Part shown: one piece after another, positions 44,690 through 57,600 of the stretch
How positions within the stretch are numbered: the stretch's first letter is position 1
Layout of the letters: the number at the start of each line of letters is the position of its first letter
Source: Phaeoceros laevis
Taxonomy: Eukaryota; Anthocerotophyta; Anthocerotopsida; Notothyladales
Direction of reading: 5' to 3'
DNA length: 64,000 nucleotides
Assembly: GCA_049999765.1 (NCBI GenBank)
Contig: JBNGIQ010009363.1
Span: forward strand, 26,168 to 90,167
Notes under the pieces: generated by a model
Told to the model about the DNA's origin: nothing
The model's database searches: none
Seen by the model: only the letters and a program-made list of their open reading frames with translations
Translations under genes and position numbers: made by a program

Positions 44690-45577
44690 TTCTTCAAGCA
44701 ATTCTAGCCCTGGCCGCCGCTCCCCTCCCAACTCTCCACTTGGAGTGCTTACGGCTCTCCCGGTCCCCGTCATGCAAACACCCAGTCGCCCTGTCTCTCC
44801 CTCCAGCCCTAGGCGCTTATCCAGCCCCGCACAACACCCACCTTCTCTTGCAGTTGGCACAGATTCCACCCCCCTTCCGCCCCCTCGGGCTGCTCTTTAG
44901 TCCTATCCCTCTGAGTTCCTTGCCGAATTCCCTCTGGATCCTGCCCCCCTCAGCTGGCTTCTGGAGCGTAGAGAAGCCGCCGCCACCCTGCAACAACAGC
45001 GACAGCATGCGGCATCAGCTGACCCGGTCACTGGTGTAGACGTCACTGGCGTGAACATTGCCAAGCGAGATTGGCTTGGACAAGTGATCAGGAATGTCTC
45101 GACTCTTCTCGATACTCCATCGACAAGGTTCTCCAAAAATTGCCTTCTCTTCGTCATGTTCAGAAGCTCCTCACACGCTTGTTGCAGGACCCACTCTATC
45201 AACAAGACTCTGCTAGAGTGGACTGTTGCCTCCCCACCAGACGTCAGGATCTTCGACGCGAGTTGACGGCGGAGGTACAGTGGAGGCTGACCGAGGGACA
45301 TGTGCGTCGGAGGACTGCGATCGCAGCAGCGCTCAAAATCGTCTCGGAACAAGATGCCGCTGCCCTCCGTTTGCTCGCCCCAAAGTTGGATCACAGAACT
45401 CAGCGAGAACTCGTCGGGGCACCAGCTTTTGCTGAAAACTCTTGGAGTTAAGGGCACTAACCCACGATGCTCATATGCTTTGTTTACAGGAGAAAGCCCA
45501 GCCCACGCTTCAAGATTTCTCCCTTGTGGATTTCCAGCTCCTCGCTCTAGAAAGTCTTGATGGCGCCATCTGGAGCT
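44690..45577 (+). pseudogene. Ser/Pro-rich to helical hypothetical protein, broken
   Basis: MSSSSNSSPGRRSPPNSPLG starts near 44694. After a TAG at 44898-44900 the same frame continues YPSEFLAEFPLDPAPLSWLL and a Gln-rich helix, ERREAAATLQQQRQ. A frame change near 45090 leads to VLQKLPSLRHVQKLLTRLLQ and a long Arg/Leu-rich helical part to 45451. A possible second exon after TTTACAG (45489) reads EKAQPTLQDFSLVDFQLLAL and ends at a TAG near 45576. No domain is recognised. It may be an ORF1/gag-like protein of a retroelement. Confidence 0.3.
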
Positions 45578-45819
45578 AGACTTTGGACATGGAAGACGTC
45601 ATCGACGCACCACCAACCGAATTCTACCTCCCGGACGTGTTGACTAACTCAGAAGGACAGGAGGTACAAGCGAACTTCTCCTCCTCCTTTCCACTTGCTT
45701 TTCTCATTCCGGACCCTCTGATCCCGCTCATCCCTGGCCTGCCAATACGACTCATTGCTACGATCTCCTAGATGTACAAGTTTGGCATTAGAGTTCACCA
45801 ACCGACAAACTCCCACACT

Positions 45820-46960
45820 TTAACTATTCCATAAGAAAATAGGATTATGACTGCAGTGAAGAGCTTGATGAGCTAAATTCAGATCAGGTGTCCTTTCTTT
45901 GTTTTGGAATAGCTTACATGGTCCATGTTATGGTCAAAGCAAGGTTGACCATGAACTGGTCTCACCACATTCATTCCTCTCTAAAACCAGGTAAGACATA
46001 TGCAACCCTAAAACCAGCAGCACATTGGTTGGTCAGTTTTGGCCGCCCTATTTCATGGGCACAAGAGGGAAAAATTTTGACACCATAAACACCATCTCTT
46101 GTACCAGCCAGATCCTCAGCGATAGAAAACAAGCATTGTGTAAAACCCTAAAATCTAAGCAATTGGTCAATAAAATAGTCCTCAGCGAGTAGTATAGGAA
46201 TGCACAAGTTGTTTCATTTGTTTGCAAGAGGGCGCCGTGTTTTGCTCAGAGCTCAAACCGATGAACTCTGTAATTTTTACTATTCCATATGAAAATAAGA
46301 TTATGACTAAAGTGACAAGCTCGATGAGTTGAGTCCAGATATTAAGATGTTCTTTTTTTGTTTAGGAATAGCTCATGTGCACATTTGCACACTGTTTTGA
46401 CTGCTCTATTTTATGGGCACAAGAGGGAAAAATTTTGACATGATGTACACCACCTCTTGTAGCATACACTTCTTCAGCTACAGAAGACAAGCAGTATGTT
46501 TTCGAAACCCTACAATATAAGAGGTCATGAAAAAACCCAAGATTTGTCATCGCACATCCACTGAGCTTGTTGAGGAATGCATACAATATATAAATTGGTG
46601 CTCAGGTTTGACATTCTTGCAACTATCACATCCAAAGTTACAAGTATGTCAGCTTCTGAACATACTCCTAGATACGATTGTGTGCTCACAAGAGGCTTGT
46701 TTGCTAAACTCAACGAGCTGAGTTTAGGAAACATGTCTTTTCATGATTTGGAACAATGTACATTGCTCCAAATCATGATAAAAGCAGCGTTCACCCGTAG
46801 AAAGGCCCGACAAGATAGAACCCTCCATAAGGCCAGTCAGGTCGTGTGGAACAAAAACCACTGATGCATGAGGGAATCAGTTTTGAAAGCTCTATTTTAT
46901 AGGCACAAAAAAAATCTGACATCATATAACACATGGCTTGCAACAGCCAGTTCTTGGGCA
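45820..46960. repeat. three diverged copies of a ~0.4-kb unit
   Basis: TTCCATAAGAAAATAGGATTATGACT near 45828 recurs as TTCCATATGAAAATAAGATT near 46283. GGGCACAAGAGGGAAAAATT near 46057 recurs at 46415 and, degraded, near 46890. Copy spacing varies from about 360 to 490 bp because of indels. No coding content is evident. Confidence 0.6.
46704..46778. repeat. two adjacent stem-loops
   Basis: CTAAACTCA (46704-46712) pairs perfectly with TGAGTTTAG (46719-46727) across a 6-nt loop. Next, TCATGATTTGGAACAATGT (46741-46759) pairs with 46760-46778 with one mismatch and no loop. Confidence 0.85.
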
Positions 46961-47337
46961 ATAGTTTTGACTGAGAGTGACTATACATAGGCTCCAAAAA
47001 TTGCTGGTATGAGAGAACCTGCCTACATGGAACGCAATGATTAAAGGATGTGCCCAACATAGGATGCCAACAAGGCCCTCGAACTTCTCAAGCAGCCGCA
47101 ACATGCACATGGGAGTCTGATTGGTTTACTAGTGGAACTAAGAAAAGAATTTGCATGGAAATTTTTCCTTCACTTGGTAAAAGTAGTCGCATAGAATTTT
47201 TGCCTAGGTTGATGGTCTTTCTTAAATTCTTAGAGTCAAAATTCTATATAGGAAAATATCAGTTATTTTGTAAGAAAAAAGGTATTTTATGCTATATAAT
47301 ATAGGGTTTCTGGAAAATTACGTTTGCGCCAAAGAAA

Positions 47338-47437
47338 NNNNNNNNNNNNNNNNNNNNNNNNNNNNNNNNNNNNNNNNNNNNNNNNNNNNNNNNNNNNNNN
47401 NNNNNNNNNNNNNNNNNNNNNNNNNNNNNNNNNNNNN
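47338..47437. other. assembly gap (100 N) flanked by a direct duplication
   Basis: A 58-bp sequence at 47280-47337 recurs at 47441-47498 with a few changes, exactly abutting both sides of the gap. Confidence 0.97.
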
Positions 47438-47499
47438 AGAAGGTATTTTATGCTATATAATACAGGGTTTCTGGGAAATTACGTTTGGGCCAAAGAAAC

Positions 47500-48927
47500 G
47501 CGTATTTACGTGATGTGCGTTTCGGAAACGTACCGATGATGTTCCCAATAGGATTTAAAAAAAACTTATTTCATGTTATTTGTTAAATAAATAACTAAAA
47601 ATTAAAACGAAAGTTAGCCGCGGCATTGAGGGCCTAAAAACCCTCCCCCATGTATTTCGTTCGTTTTTTACTATCTACAAAAGCCCAAGTCGCTATAAAA
47701 AAAAACATGCCTTGGAGTTGCATTTGGCATCCTGCATTGTTGTGGGTGTGCTGGGTTGGTCTGCATAGGACTGGACTGGCAACAATGTATCCAAGTGCCT
47801 TGTTGTGTATGTGAATGCCCGGCACATTAGCTGTCAAGGGGCCGAGCCGGCTGCCCGATCCCGAAGAGCCGGTGCGCCTCGTTATGTCGAGGAAGTGAGG
47901 GTTACGTAGGGGGCTGACTTGTGCCCGTTTCACACGGCAAACCACACGTAGAGGGTGGGCATAATGTCCGAGCCCCCGCGCGCGTTATGTCGAGGAAGCC
48001 CTGGATACGTTAAAGATGGCCAATATCATAAAGCAGCCGTCGAGCATCATCAACCTCAATCAAGTGGTACGTGTAGCCACAAGAGTGAGCGACCTAGGGC
48101 TCGGGGTACTCTTTTACGTGTAGCAGCCAAAAGCCTGAAAATCCTAGACTAGACCGGCGCAATGCTGGCAAAATATATTAGTAAATATATTTGCTGGTGT
48201 TTAGTACACCCAACCGGAATGATGCTGTCTCGGGGGCAAGAGAACCAGCTTACCAAATAATCAATGTTATATATGCTGCTTTTTATGTTTAATAAAAAAT
48301 ACAATTAGAGTGCATTAGTAGTGTTTCTTTGTAAGTAATAAAGCTATACTAACCTCTACTAACCTACCCGGGCCCTAGTAGTGTACATATCACACATACT
48401 AAATGCTGGTATTTCTACGATGGAACCGGCTAAATGCTTTAAATTTAGGGCCAGGGCCAGGGCCGGCACGTTGTTGGCACAACCTCATATCAACCGGCTT
48501 TACGCCTTTTTCTCCGTGGAAGGTTTTCGCCACAACCGGCGTACCCCCAGCCCTGGTGCGACCACACATTCTATTGCATTATGAAGAACTAACAATGTTC
48601 AGTCTACTACAAGAGTAGGCTTCTGACTGTGTGGCCAGTTCCTAGCTGAGTCGGATGCGTCGGAAAGGAAGATACGCATCGGTCGCAGAGACAGACACGC
48701 TTCAAGAGAGAAGGATTTGGGCCACACGTTGGATATTGCTGCTACACATTCAGCGGTTTTCGACAGCAATGGTGCCATGCGTGGAGATACACAAGGGTGA
48801 AAGTATTTGGATGGTCTGTACAAGCAAAATACGAAGGTACTGAACAAACACCCCTGCAAAGGAAGGTAAGATAGCCTAGCAACCTTCTTCTTAACTGCAT
48901 CAAAATTAATGCTGTTGTGAGGCCCTC
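47500..48927. other. no supported gene
   Basis: No long frame with domain features is present. The right end probably contains the 3' UTR of the minus-strand ALIX gene. TTATGTCGAGGAAG occurs twice (about 47880 and 47980). Confidence 0.4.
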
Positions 48928-51900
48928 CTATTGATGCTTGACGTAGGCCCCTCCCGACGGTGCTCCCCCTGACGGTGCACCCCCAGAGCTGTTGTAATAG
49001 CCTAACGGTAGAGGGGAGCCCTGCTGCCCAGAGTAGTAGGGAGGATTTGGGGTATTGTAGTAAGGTCCTTGCCAACCGGGGTAAGGAGGCTGACTGTAAT
49101 TATGATGATGAGGGTTGTAGTAAGGGGGTGGTGTGGAAGGAGAAGACCCCACCCCCGATCCCCCGCTTTGGCCCTGTGGAGGGTAGTAAGGGCTGGGCTG
49201 CTGCTGCGGATGGTGGTGTTGCTCCTGCTGGTGTTGAGGCTTTTGAGGAGGGTAACTACCTGGGTACTGGTAAGGCTGCTCCACGGGAGACCCTGACGAG
49301 TTCGAGTTGGCTGTCTGCTGGTTCTGGTGGTAGTAAGGAGGATTCTGTTGAGCAGGCTGCTGAGGGACGCTTGGAGCTGGTCTTTGAGGAGGCTGCCCTA
49401 CTGCCGGATACACCCTGCCGGGTGCACTGCTGGCTTCATGGTTGCTGAACTTGAGCCCCGCTACTTGCTGCTGCAGATCATCTACCATTTCACGAGACTG
49501 TATGCTCCGGGTCATCACAAAGTCACTACATTGCTGCCTCAAGTTCGTGATGGCGTCCTGGATAAAGGAAATACACATGTGTCATTTGCAGGAAAGAGAC
49601 TGAACCTTCGAAAAAGAAGACAGGACCAGGAGCCAACGAAGGCCCACACGATACCTGCAGGGTTACATAGAACTTCAGACCCTCATTTATGTTGTCTCTT
49701 ATCTCGCGATACTTCGCCACTGCGCTCCTGATTTGTTTGTAAACCTTGTCTCTGGATGCTGCCAGTAACATGTCAAAGCTTGAAATAAGCCACGCTGCAT
49801 TTGGTTTCAGAGAAGAAGGATGTGAACTCTCAAAAAGCCAGGCTTTGTACTCATGTACCTTTGTACTCATCCAAATTAAAAGTTGCTGAAAAGGCATGAT
49901 TCGTAGCCTGCAATGGATGTTTTAGAAGTCAGCAAATTGCCGTCCTGGACATTGAATGGCAATTGAAGCAGTAGTACAACTCTGATGAAGGGAGAGCGAA
50001 AACGAGCGACTAGTCACAAAGCACACCTTAATCTCCTCAAGAAGTTGTTCTTGGGCCTCTACATTCTTGGTAACTTCCAATCGGATAGTGTCGTACTTCG
50101 CAAGTTCTTTTTTGAAGAGGTCTTCATAAGATCCCAAGGTCGTCATTAGCTTAGGGAGAATGTTGTCCTGCCCACATACAGAGTAATCTCACTATCTGCA
50201 GCCATTGTTACTCGAGCAGAAATGACCAGCACAGGTACCTTTCTCTTCATCTCTTTTAGCATATCCTCTATTCCTGCACGCTGAGACCCAAGCATTTCTA
50301 GTTGTCCCTGAACGCAGTTGAACAAAGAAACATAAGAACACAGACACATCGCAGTGGCATCCACTGACATCAGACAGTAAAGCAAGAATGAAGAGGTTGT
50401 CATACCAGCTTCTGGCGTAAAGAACCAACTATCGAGTCCTCGTCACCATTGAGAGACATGATGGGAATGCCGAGGGTGGGCAATGCTGCTTCTATCTGCA
50501 TTAACCATGGAGGGATGAACCCTTCAACAGAAGGCAAAAAGAATCCTAGGTGCTACATGAAAAGACAAGTGAGATAAGTGAGACCTTACCGGCCTCGTAT
50601 CAAGAATGGCCATGACTGGGTAGTTGTCTCTTATGCTCCTCTCAATTTGTGCATCACTGTCCCCAGCCTGCTTCAGGTTTGCGGTGAAGCCATTTGCTCT
50701 GTCCAGCAGATTCTTGGTCAACGTGCTTGACTGTGGCCTGCTCCACCTGATTCCAAATTGTGAACGAATCTGAGCATCCTCCCTGGACTCTTTCTCCAGG
50801 AGCTCATGGGTCTGAGCCAGGAGCTCCTCATTGACCCGCCGCAAGTCCCTCAACTGCTTCATCTCCGTCTCAAGTCCTGCTGGGCAGCCATCAATCTGTA
50901 CTGCCTCCACATCGTCGTTCAATTGATCTGGGAGGCCTGCAGTGCCTTCTAAAGCTATCAAAGAGTCCGGTAAATCCATCTCCCGCAGCTTTACTCTGGT
51001 GATGTCACTCTCCTGCTGCAACTTCTCCGCCTGTGACCTAATAATATCATCCACCATCTCAGTATACTTGGATAGTGCTTTGGCGCTGCTGTCAGGCACC
51101 AGTGACGCAAACATTTTTTCTTTGCTGGCATCCAAGACATCGCCCAAGGACGTGGATTTCACCAAGGATGCAGCCGGCAGGGGTGGCAACGAGTCCGGGT
51201 TCGGAACCCTCATGAGGTAAACCCTATCATTCTCCTTGATGGCAACCTCCAGCTTGCGATTCACATTCCCTTCCAGCTTGGTGACAGCATCCAGCAAAGG
51301 ATTCACAACTCCCTTAGCAGACCGACGAGCGTCTGCAAGCAGGGCACTGGCTGCCTTCAGACGCCCAATCTCCTCCGCAATGTTCTCCTTGTCGTGAAGG
51401 TCAAGGGCAGCCCGGTAGCACGCCTCGGCCTGAAATTGCGCGGCCTTGAGCTGCACATGCGAGACCCAGGTACGATCGAAGTGCTGGTTGAGCGGAGGAA
51501 GCACAAGTGCAGCATGTGCCTCTTCATAGTAGAGTCCAACATGCTTAGCCACCTTGGAGCAGAGCAAGGCTGGCTTGCTGTCAGCCAACACCTTCTCGAA
51601 GAAGCACTCCTGGGCCTGCGCCAGCATCAGCCGCTCCAGCATCCCAGCGCACTCCACGGAGGTGTCCAGAGTACTGGACGCTCCGGAGGCCTTCATAGAG
51701 ATGTGATCCCGCAAAGCAGCAAACGCCCCGGCAGCCGCCTGGAAGCAGTTGCAGGCCTGCTTGAGGCCGGCGGCTGTAGTGCGGTCTGCTGAGAGCGCGA
51801 GCTGGGACTGGACAGCTCCAAGATTGAAGGCAATTGCAGCTTTCTCGAAATGAATGTTTTGCTGGGATGCCTTACGGCCCTGCTTAAAGGCATCATACCA

Positions 51901-52203
51901 GGAGAAAGACAGGCTGTTGACGTGCTCCCGCTCGTTGGAGATGGGAAATCGCGATTCCATCACCGAAAGGGCGCGAAAGTAGCGCTGCAGCAGACCCCTG
52001 CGGGATTCAAGGCTGTCGCCTGCCTTCTCCACCTCCGATCGCATCTGTTGTACCAGCTGCAAGTCATCCTCCAGGTCTTGCGCCTCCCTCTCCGAATAGT
52101 GCATCACGATGTATTGACGCAGCGGCTTGTACATGTCCACCGCTGTCGTCCGCTTTGCGTGTATAGCCAGCATAACATTGATGGTAATGCTCGCAGCCGC
52201 CAT
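48928..52203 (-). CDS. ALIX: ALIX/BRO1 vacuolar-sorting, ESCRT-associated protein
   Basis: Seven exons on the minus strand join in frame to about 898 residues: 52203-50590, 50495-50406, 50307-50239, 50167-50027, 49907-49859, 49758-49655, 49557-48928. ALIX proteins bind ESCRT-III and ubiquitinated cargo at multivesicular bodies and help sort membrane proteins to the vacuole. The BRO1 domain occupies about residues 5-380 (NVMLAIHAKRTTAVDMYKPL, HVNSLSFSWYDAFKQGRKAS, QQNIHFEKAAIAFNLGAVQS). The coiled-coil V domain follows to about 690 and ends AVAKYREIRDNINEGLKFYV. The last 160 residues are Pro/Gln/Tyr-rich with several PPYY motifs, as in plant homologues. The start was chosen at MAAASITINVMLA; an in-frame ATG 12 codons upstream (52239) is the alternative. 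The first exon holds about 60% of the protein. Confidence 0.95.
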
Positions 52204-52501
52204 GGCTGCAACCCGGTGAGCTATCCTCGCCAAATTCAAAGAGACTAATATGTACTGTCACCCCACGCACCCGCAAAGTCGATACAGGGTATGACGTGGG
52301 ACACCCCTACGGACGACGAAAGTGTGTGTATGTTTATTATTAGTACACAGCTGGGCAGGAGTGACATGCTGAGTCACACAAGGCCATGCTGTACGATGAC
52401 CTAGTTGCGCACCCGCATTTACACTAAATTAAACTGGCTTAGCCAAAATTATCACTCGGACAATACTCTTGGTGGAGTTCAAAACGCTTAGTTCACTACG
52501 C

Positions 52502-54269
52502 CTAGGTTCTCTGCTCCGGACTCTCATAAAACAAAATGTAACCATGATCCGTGTTGTTTGCGTATTCTTGTGTCGACCCAAAAAAAGTCTGCACGACGGA
52601 CTCGTCAATAATCTCAACATTCTCGTCATCAAAAAACAACCAGTGACTGTGGCTCTTGACAAGGCTTACATAGTGGCCATGGTTAGGACCACTGCCCACA
52701 TGTACAACAACTGCAAACAAAGAGTACTCTGCCTCGGAGTTCGGAGCATCATCTGTTGTATTAACGAGCTTCAGCTCCAAGGGGAACACAACACGATATG
52801 AGAGTTTCTTATACCTCCCAAGCTGCTCAATGTACTTGAAGCGTTTTAGGTGCAGGGCTAGAATTTGAGGAGGAGTCTTTATTTTCATTCTTTTTTGTGC
52901 CTCCTGCAAACTGCATAACCTGCTGCAACTTAGCACATCAACACCAATATCACAAACTTCAAGAAATATGGAGAAAAAAATCGAGAAATCCCAGCAATGA
53001 AAACGCACTGTTCTGCAAACCTGCAGCACTTGTCACAAAAAAACTTGTCTTCAGCGTTCAGTGTCTCAGTCGAACTAAAATTCCGCAGACAGCTTGTGAT
53101 TGAGCTGTTTTGCTCAATGTCCAAACTTAAATCAAGAAATGTTTCGTCCCTGGCTGTGATGGTCTCACATCGTAGACATCTTGTCTCATTTGTCAGAGTT
53201 CCCTGTAGATTTACAAGGAACTTCAAGCCACATGAAACACAGGAGAAACGCTGTGCCAAAACTAGGAATAACAAATGTAGATGGCTAATTCAGGTCACAG
53301 ATAAAAAGGCATGGAGCACCAGAAAACACAACCTATGACTAAGGGCTCAGAGGAGGATATGCAGGTTTGCCTCCCAACCAGAGTAGTACCTGAAATATCT
53401 TGTGCACCCATGTTGTTGAAGACTTCTGCTGGTCCCCATTCCCCAATCCATTGATTGTTCCGCCAGAAGCCTTCCCTGATTGATGAGTGAAGCTACCAGA
53501 TGCAGACTTCACAGCCTTGGCCTCTTTCTCCAAGATATCGACAAGCTCATTCAGAAGAAAGTTCAGAAATTCATGAGCATCCTGTTGGTGAGTTACAAGA
53601 GTCAAGCGAGGCAGACGCAACTTGTGGGACATGCCAAAGCATACCAAAGACCTATATAGATTGACAGAATTCCCGGGCTTCGCAACATACTTGATGCATA
53701 TAGCTTCGGAATAGCTCATTCTGCTTCTTAACTCTCTGCACAAAACGCTTTGGAGCAATCACTCCAGTCTTCTTCTTCTGAGCAGTGATCTGCAACCTTC
53801 AGAAAGCAGAACTGAGAAACACTGAATGACACACGCCAATCCCTGGTTAATTATCACGAAAAAACCTGAGGGCTAGGTAGTACGTAAGGCATGCCTGTGT
53901 GAACAACTCCGACAAACAAGTCAGAAGGTTTTCCTCCACGTCACTAGCAGTTTTAGGAACACCACAGTGTTCCAACAACTGATCTCGGAACGGCACGCAG
54001 AAATATAGGGCCTGTAGACATGCTCAACAAGTTTTAAATCCTGCTTCAGATCAGTTTGACGCTTCATACAGAATCGGGAGCACTTTTCGTGACATGCGCA
54101 GTACGATGACTGTGAGGTTAGCAGCACGTCCAGCATGGTGAAAAACGTCTACCTGTAGCACGCTATTACAATAGCACGTGTTGCCGAAATTTTCGAGACC
54201 GAAGTAGCGCTCGCCTTCTGGGAACTGATCCCCTAGAACCTTCTCCAACTTTGAGCCAGAAGTTCCCAT
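52502..54269 (-). CDS. UBP3: ubiquitin-specific protease, plant UBP3/UBP4 type
   Basis: Seven exons join in frame to 371 residues, the length of Arabidopsis UBP3: 54269-54153, 54011-53895, 53789-53691, 53581-53390, 53202-53021, 52910-52502 with all junctions keeping frame (six coding exons seen; if a seventh exists it is not needed). The enzyme removes ubiquitin through a cysteine protease (USP, C19) fold. The Cys box [14 protein letters not shown] puts the nucleophile at Cys32. Other marks are [20 protein letters not shown], the zinc pairs CLRC and [24 protein letters not shown] and the His box [11 protein letters not shown]. The N-terminus MGTSGS fits an N-myristoylation signal. The intron after the second exon starts with GC rather than GT. 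An in-frame ATG two codons upstream (54275) is also possible. UBP4 is an equally good name. Confidence 0.95.
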
Positions 54270-54634
54270 GACCATACCCCCACTGCCCCTCAGAACACGT
54301 TCACCCGCAGCTGTGTGTGGCCTACTTACAACGACACATCTGGTCTACGCCCATGCGCAACTGAGCTGTTCAAAACAGCATCGAACTTCCTGACAGCCTA
54401 CAACTTGGAAGTTACTGGGGTCGGGAGATACATCCGGAGAACTATGGCAATGACGACTGATGATAGGATAACCAGAAGACAACTGGGAGTACCCTCCAGT
54501 AGCTTTGGCTACAGTAAACATACTTCACGAACAAAGTATCTCATGATTTAGGGTGAAATGCTCTCGACGACTAAGAAATCGTCGACACGAGGAGCAGGCG
54601 GAACTGTGAGCCATAAGCTTGCACTGGGATATCC
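54270..54634. promoter_or_regulatory. putative bidirectional promoter between UBP and E4 ligase
   Basis: Only about 365 bp separate the divergent start codons, so both promoters and 5' UTRs must share or closely abut here. I see no clear TATA box. Confidence 0.5.
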
Positions 54635-57600
54635 ATGGCTTTGGCGCAGGTGAAAGGAGGCCGGGGCAAGGTGGATGTTGAAGACTCAATCTTGAGGCGG
54701 GTGCTTCAAGTCACTCTGGACCCTGGCGGCAGCACTCCCCCGTGCATGTTTTTGGAGGAGCTGGCGGCCGAGCTCCTTAGCCAGAATTATCCACTCCTAC
54801 TCCGTGGGGACTTGCTCGAGAGAGTGGTCATGGAGAAGCTCTCGGCTCTTGGTCAGGACTCTCAGTCAGCTTTCTTCTATCTCGTGGGATGTTACAGGCG
54901 GGCCACTGAAGAGGGCAGGAGGGTCCAAACTATGAAAGACAAGGTTGTCCTGGCTAAAGTACAGGATGCGTTGCACCAAACTAAGGAGCTTGCAGTTTCA
55001 TATGCTGGTCTTCTGCTAATGCATCCGGATGTGATTTCTCAGTCAGCCAAGTTCCAATCGCCAATTTCGCCTCTGTTAACTTTGATAATATCGGATGTTA
55101 CCCCTGTCTGTGGTGGCCTTGAGGACAGCAGCAGTGGGAGTGGCAGCGTGGGAAGTGAAAAACTGCCCCCTGGATTTCTTGATCATTTTCTTCGTCGTTT
55201 TGCTGACGACGGATTAGAAACGATTCTCAATCAGGTGTTTAAAGACTTGCATCGATCTGTTCTGAAAGTGTCTCCTCTAGGACCATTTCAGGCTCCTCTC
55301 AGGGCACTGGTTCTACTGGTATCCAATCAGGCAGCTGCAAAGGCGCTGGTGAATCATCCCATGTGGCATCCCAAGGGGGACCATGTCAACGGCAGAGTTT
55401 TGGAACTTAGTAGCATATTGGGTCCCTTTTTCAAGATAAGTGTAATACCAGATCATCCTGCCTTTGGTAACGGGGAGCCAAACGTTGGGTATTTATCTGA
55501 ACACATTTCACTTTAAAAATACGCAGCTGTCGTGACAATACTGTTCCGAAAGGAGTCACTTGGTTTTCCATGATTTTGTCTTGTAAATCTTATTCTGACA
55601 AGGTTAAGGTTCTAGCTGTCATTGTATTGTAAAAGTTGCTTTATGAGCTCAGGGGAGGCGTGTACTCATTGACATCAGGGTCTTTGAAAATGTCAGGCAA
55701 AATTGTTTCTCTGATGCGGCATCACGCCGCCCAGCAGACTTAATGTCAACCTATGCGACAATCAAGACAGTCTTGCATCAATTGTATAGTGGTCTATATG
55801 AGATACTGCTAAAGCTCTTGAGGTCAGCTGAAACAAGGGAGTATGTCCTCACCTATCTTGCAGATGTGGTGATGAAGAATGGGACACGGACTCAAATGCA
55901 GGTGAGTTGCTTCTCCAAATTCACTGACCTTTTCATTCCTCAGCAATTGAGTTACACTGATGTAACCCTTCTGCAGTCTGTGGTCTGTGCAGGCAAATCC
56001 TTTCCTAAATGCAAGTAATGGCATGTCTGTCAGCTTAAGTGCTGTAATGTTGAGGCTTTGTGAACCTTTCCTTGATAATGCTCAGGCGAAGAAGGGCAAG
56101 ATAAATTTTACTTACGTACTGCAGAAAGAGCGAATTGATTTCAGGTGCAGTTGCACCACTGCTCCTCTTTACCTTTGCAGTGCTTTCAACATTAGGATTG
56201 TCACGGCATGTACTGCTCAGGGGTTCTTGATCTATGTATTGCAGCTTTGCTTTATCCTATGGCAGGTACCTATTACTGAATTGCTTGCTGATTAGTACAA
56301 TCAGATTATGTTGTAAGGTCCATGGTTGAGTATAGGCTGAAGTGCACTCCTTAGTTACTCTGCATGCTCTGGAAGTGTTCCGGAATGGCATGTTGTTTGG
56401 CAGTTTCTGAGTGCTGAGTGTACCACATGATTATTCTGACCGATGCCTTATCAACTCAGTTCCGCACTTAGTGTTACTAATTCTGGCATCATTGAACTGC
56501 TATTTAGTAGAAGGCTTGCTGTTGTGCTGACTTAAGGGTATTGCGGAACTAGCAAAGAGTATTTGCTGATGTCGAATGATAATGTGGTTCTGTTCCGCTA
56601 ATCTTGTGAATTGTGAACGCCCTGCAATTGTAAGTCTCAACTCTTTGTAACTTATTGGTGGCTTCTTGCAACTGAGCCTAGAAGACAGCTTTGGTCTAAC
56701 TCACAACCAAAAATTCATCAATATAGCACAGCAGCCCTTTTCCTGTTCTGTGCCCAGTATGCAGCGATGTCCTCTAACCTGCTGTTGGTTATGCGGATGT
56801 GTCCTGTATGTTCCATGATATCTCTATGGCACTTACCTGACTGAATGCAAGGTCGTATGATCTGGTTATATTTTTGAACTATCGCAGCGGATTGACTGCG
56901 ATCCACGCCACCTCAGACGAGCTGGCAGAGTGGGTGGACAAGTTTGGCTTCGGGCAAATGCGGGCGGGAACAACGGAGCACCAGGAGGTGCAATGTCTGC
57001 ATTCTCCACAAGCTTCCTCATCTAGCCCATCACCACGTTATTCATTTATTTGCGAGTGCTTCTTTCTGACGGCAAGGGTTCTTAACCTGGGGTTGCTGAA
57101 AGCAGTTTCAGAATATAAGACCTTAATGCAGGTGAGTTGCATCCTACGATCATAGAGTAAATACTCCGTTGGTTACCTAGTATGTGCAAAGTAGTTTTAC
57201 AACTTCGGACTTTCCGTGTATAGCATGGACCCAAGAGATGTTTCTGGAGTTTTTTGGGATCTGTCCATGATTGTCAGAGATTTGAGGTTGATGGTCTGTG
57301 GTTGGTTGGGGGCAGGAGGTTTCAAGGCAAACAGATGCTCTGCTTCATGCAGATGGGTCCTCTCAAGAATTGGAGGAGGAGCTGGCCCAAACCAAAGCTA
57401 GGCTTCTGCAGGAGAAGCTTTGCTACGATTCTCAGCTGCTGAAGGTCAGTTTGCACTTTATCCTTGATGTAAAATTATACTGTTGTCTAGTGTAATGGAA
57501 CTCTACTGGTTTTGTAATTGTTTTGGAACTGCCAAGATGGTGGCTGCTGTTTGCATATGGTTCTTCATTTTGGTGAGTACTGTGGAGTTATTGCGTCAGC

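Noticed and set aside
44588-44869. Minus-strand Arg/Glu-rich ORF opposite the Ser/Pro-rich frame
   Set aside because: It is the reverse complement of a low-complexity coding-like stretch and has no independent support.
54315-54551. Plus-strand 78-codon ORF between UBP and E4
   Set aside because: It lies in the shared promoter region, lacks motifs, and is a size expected by chance.
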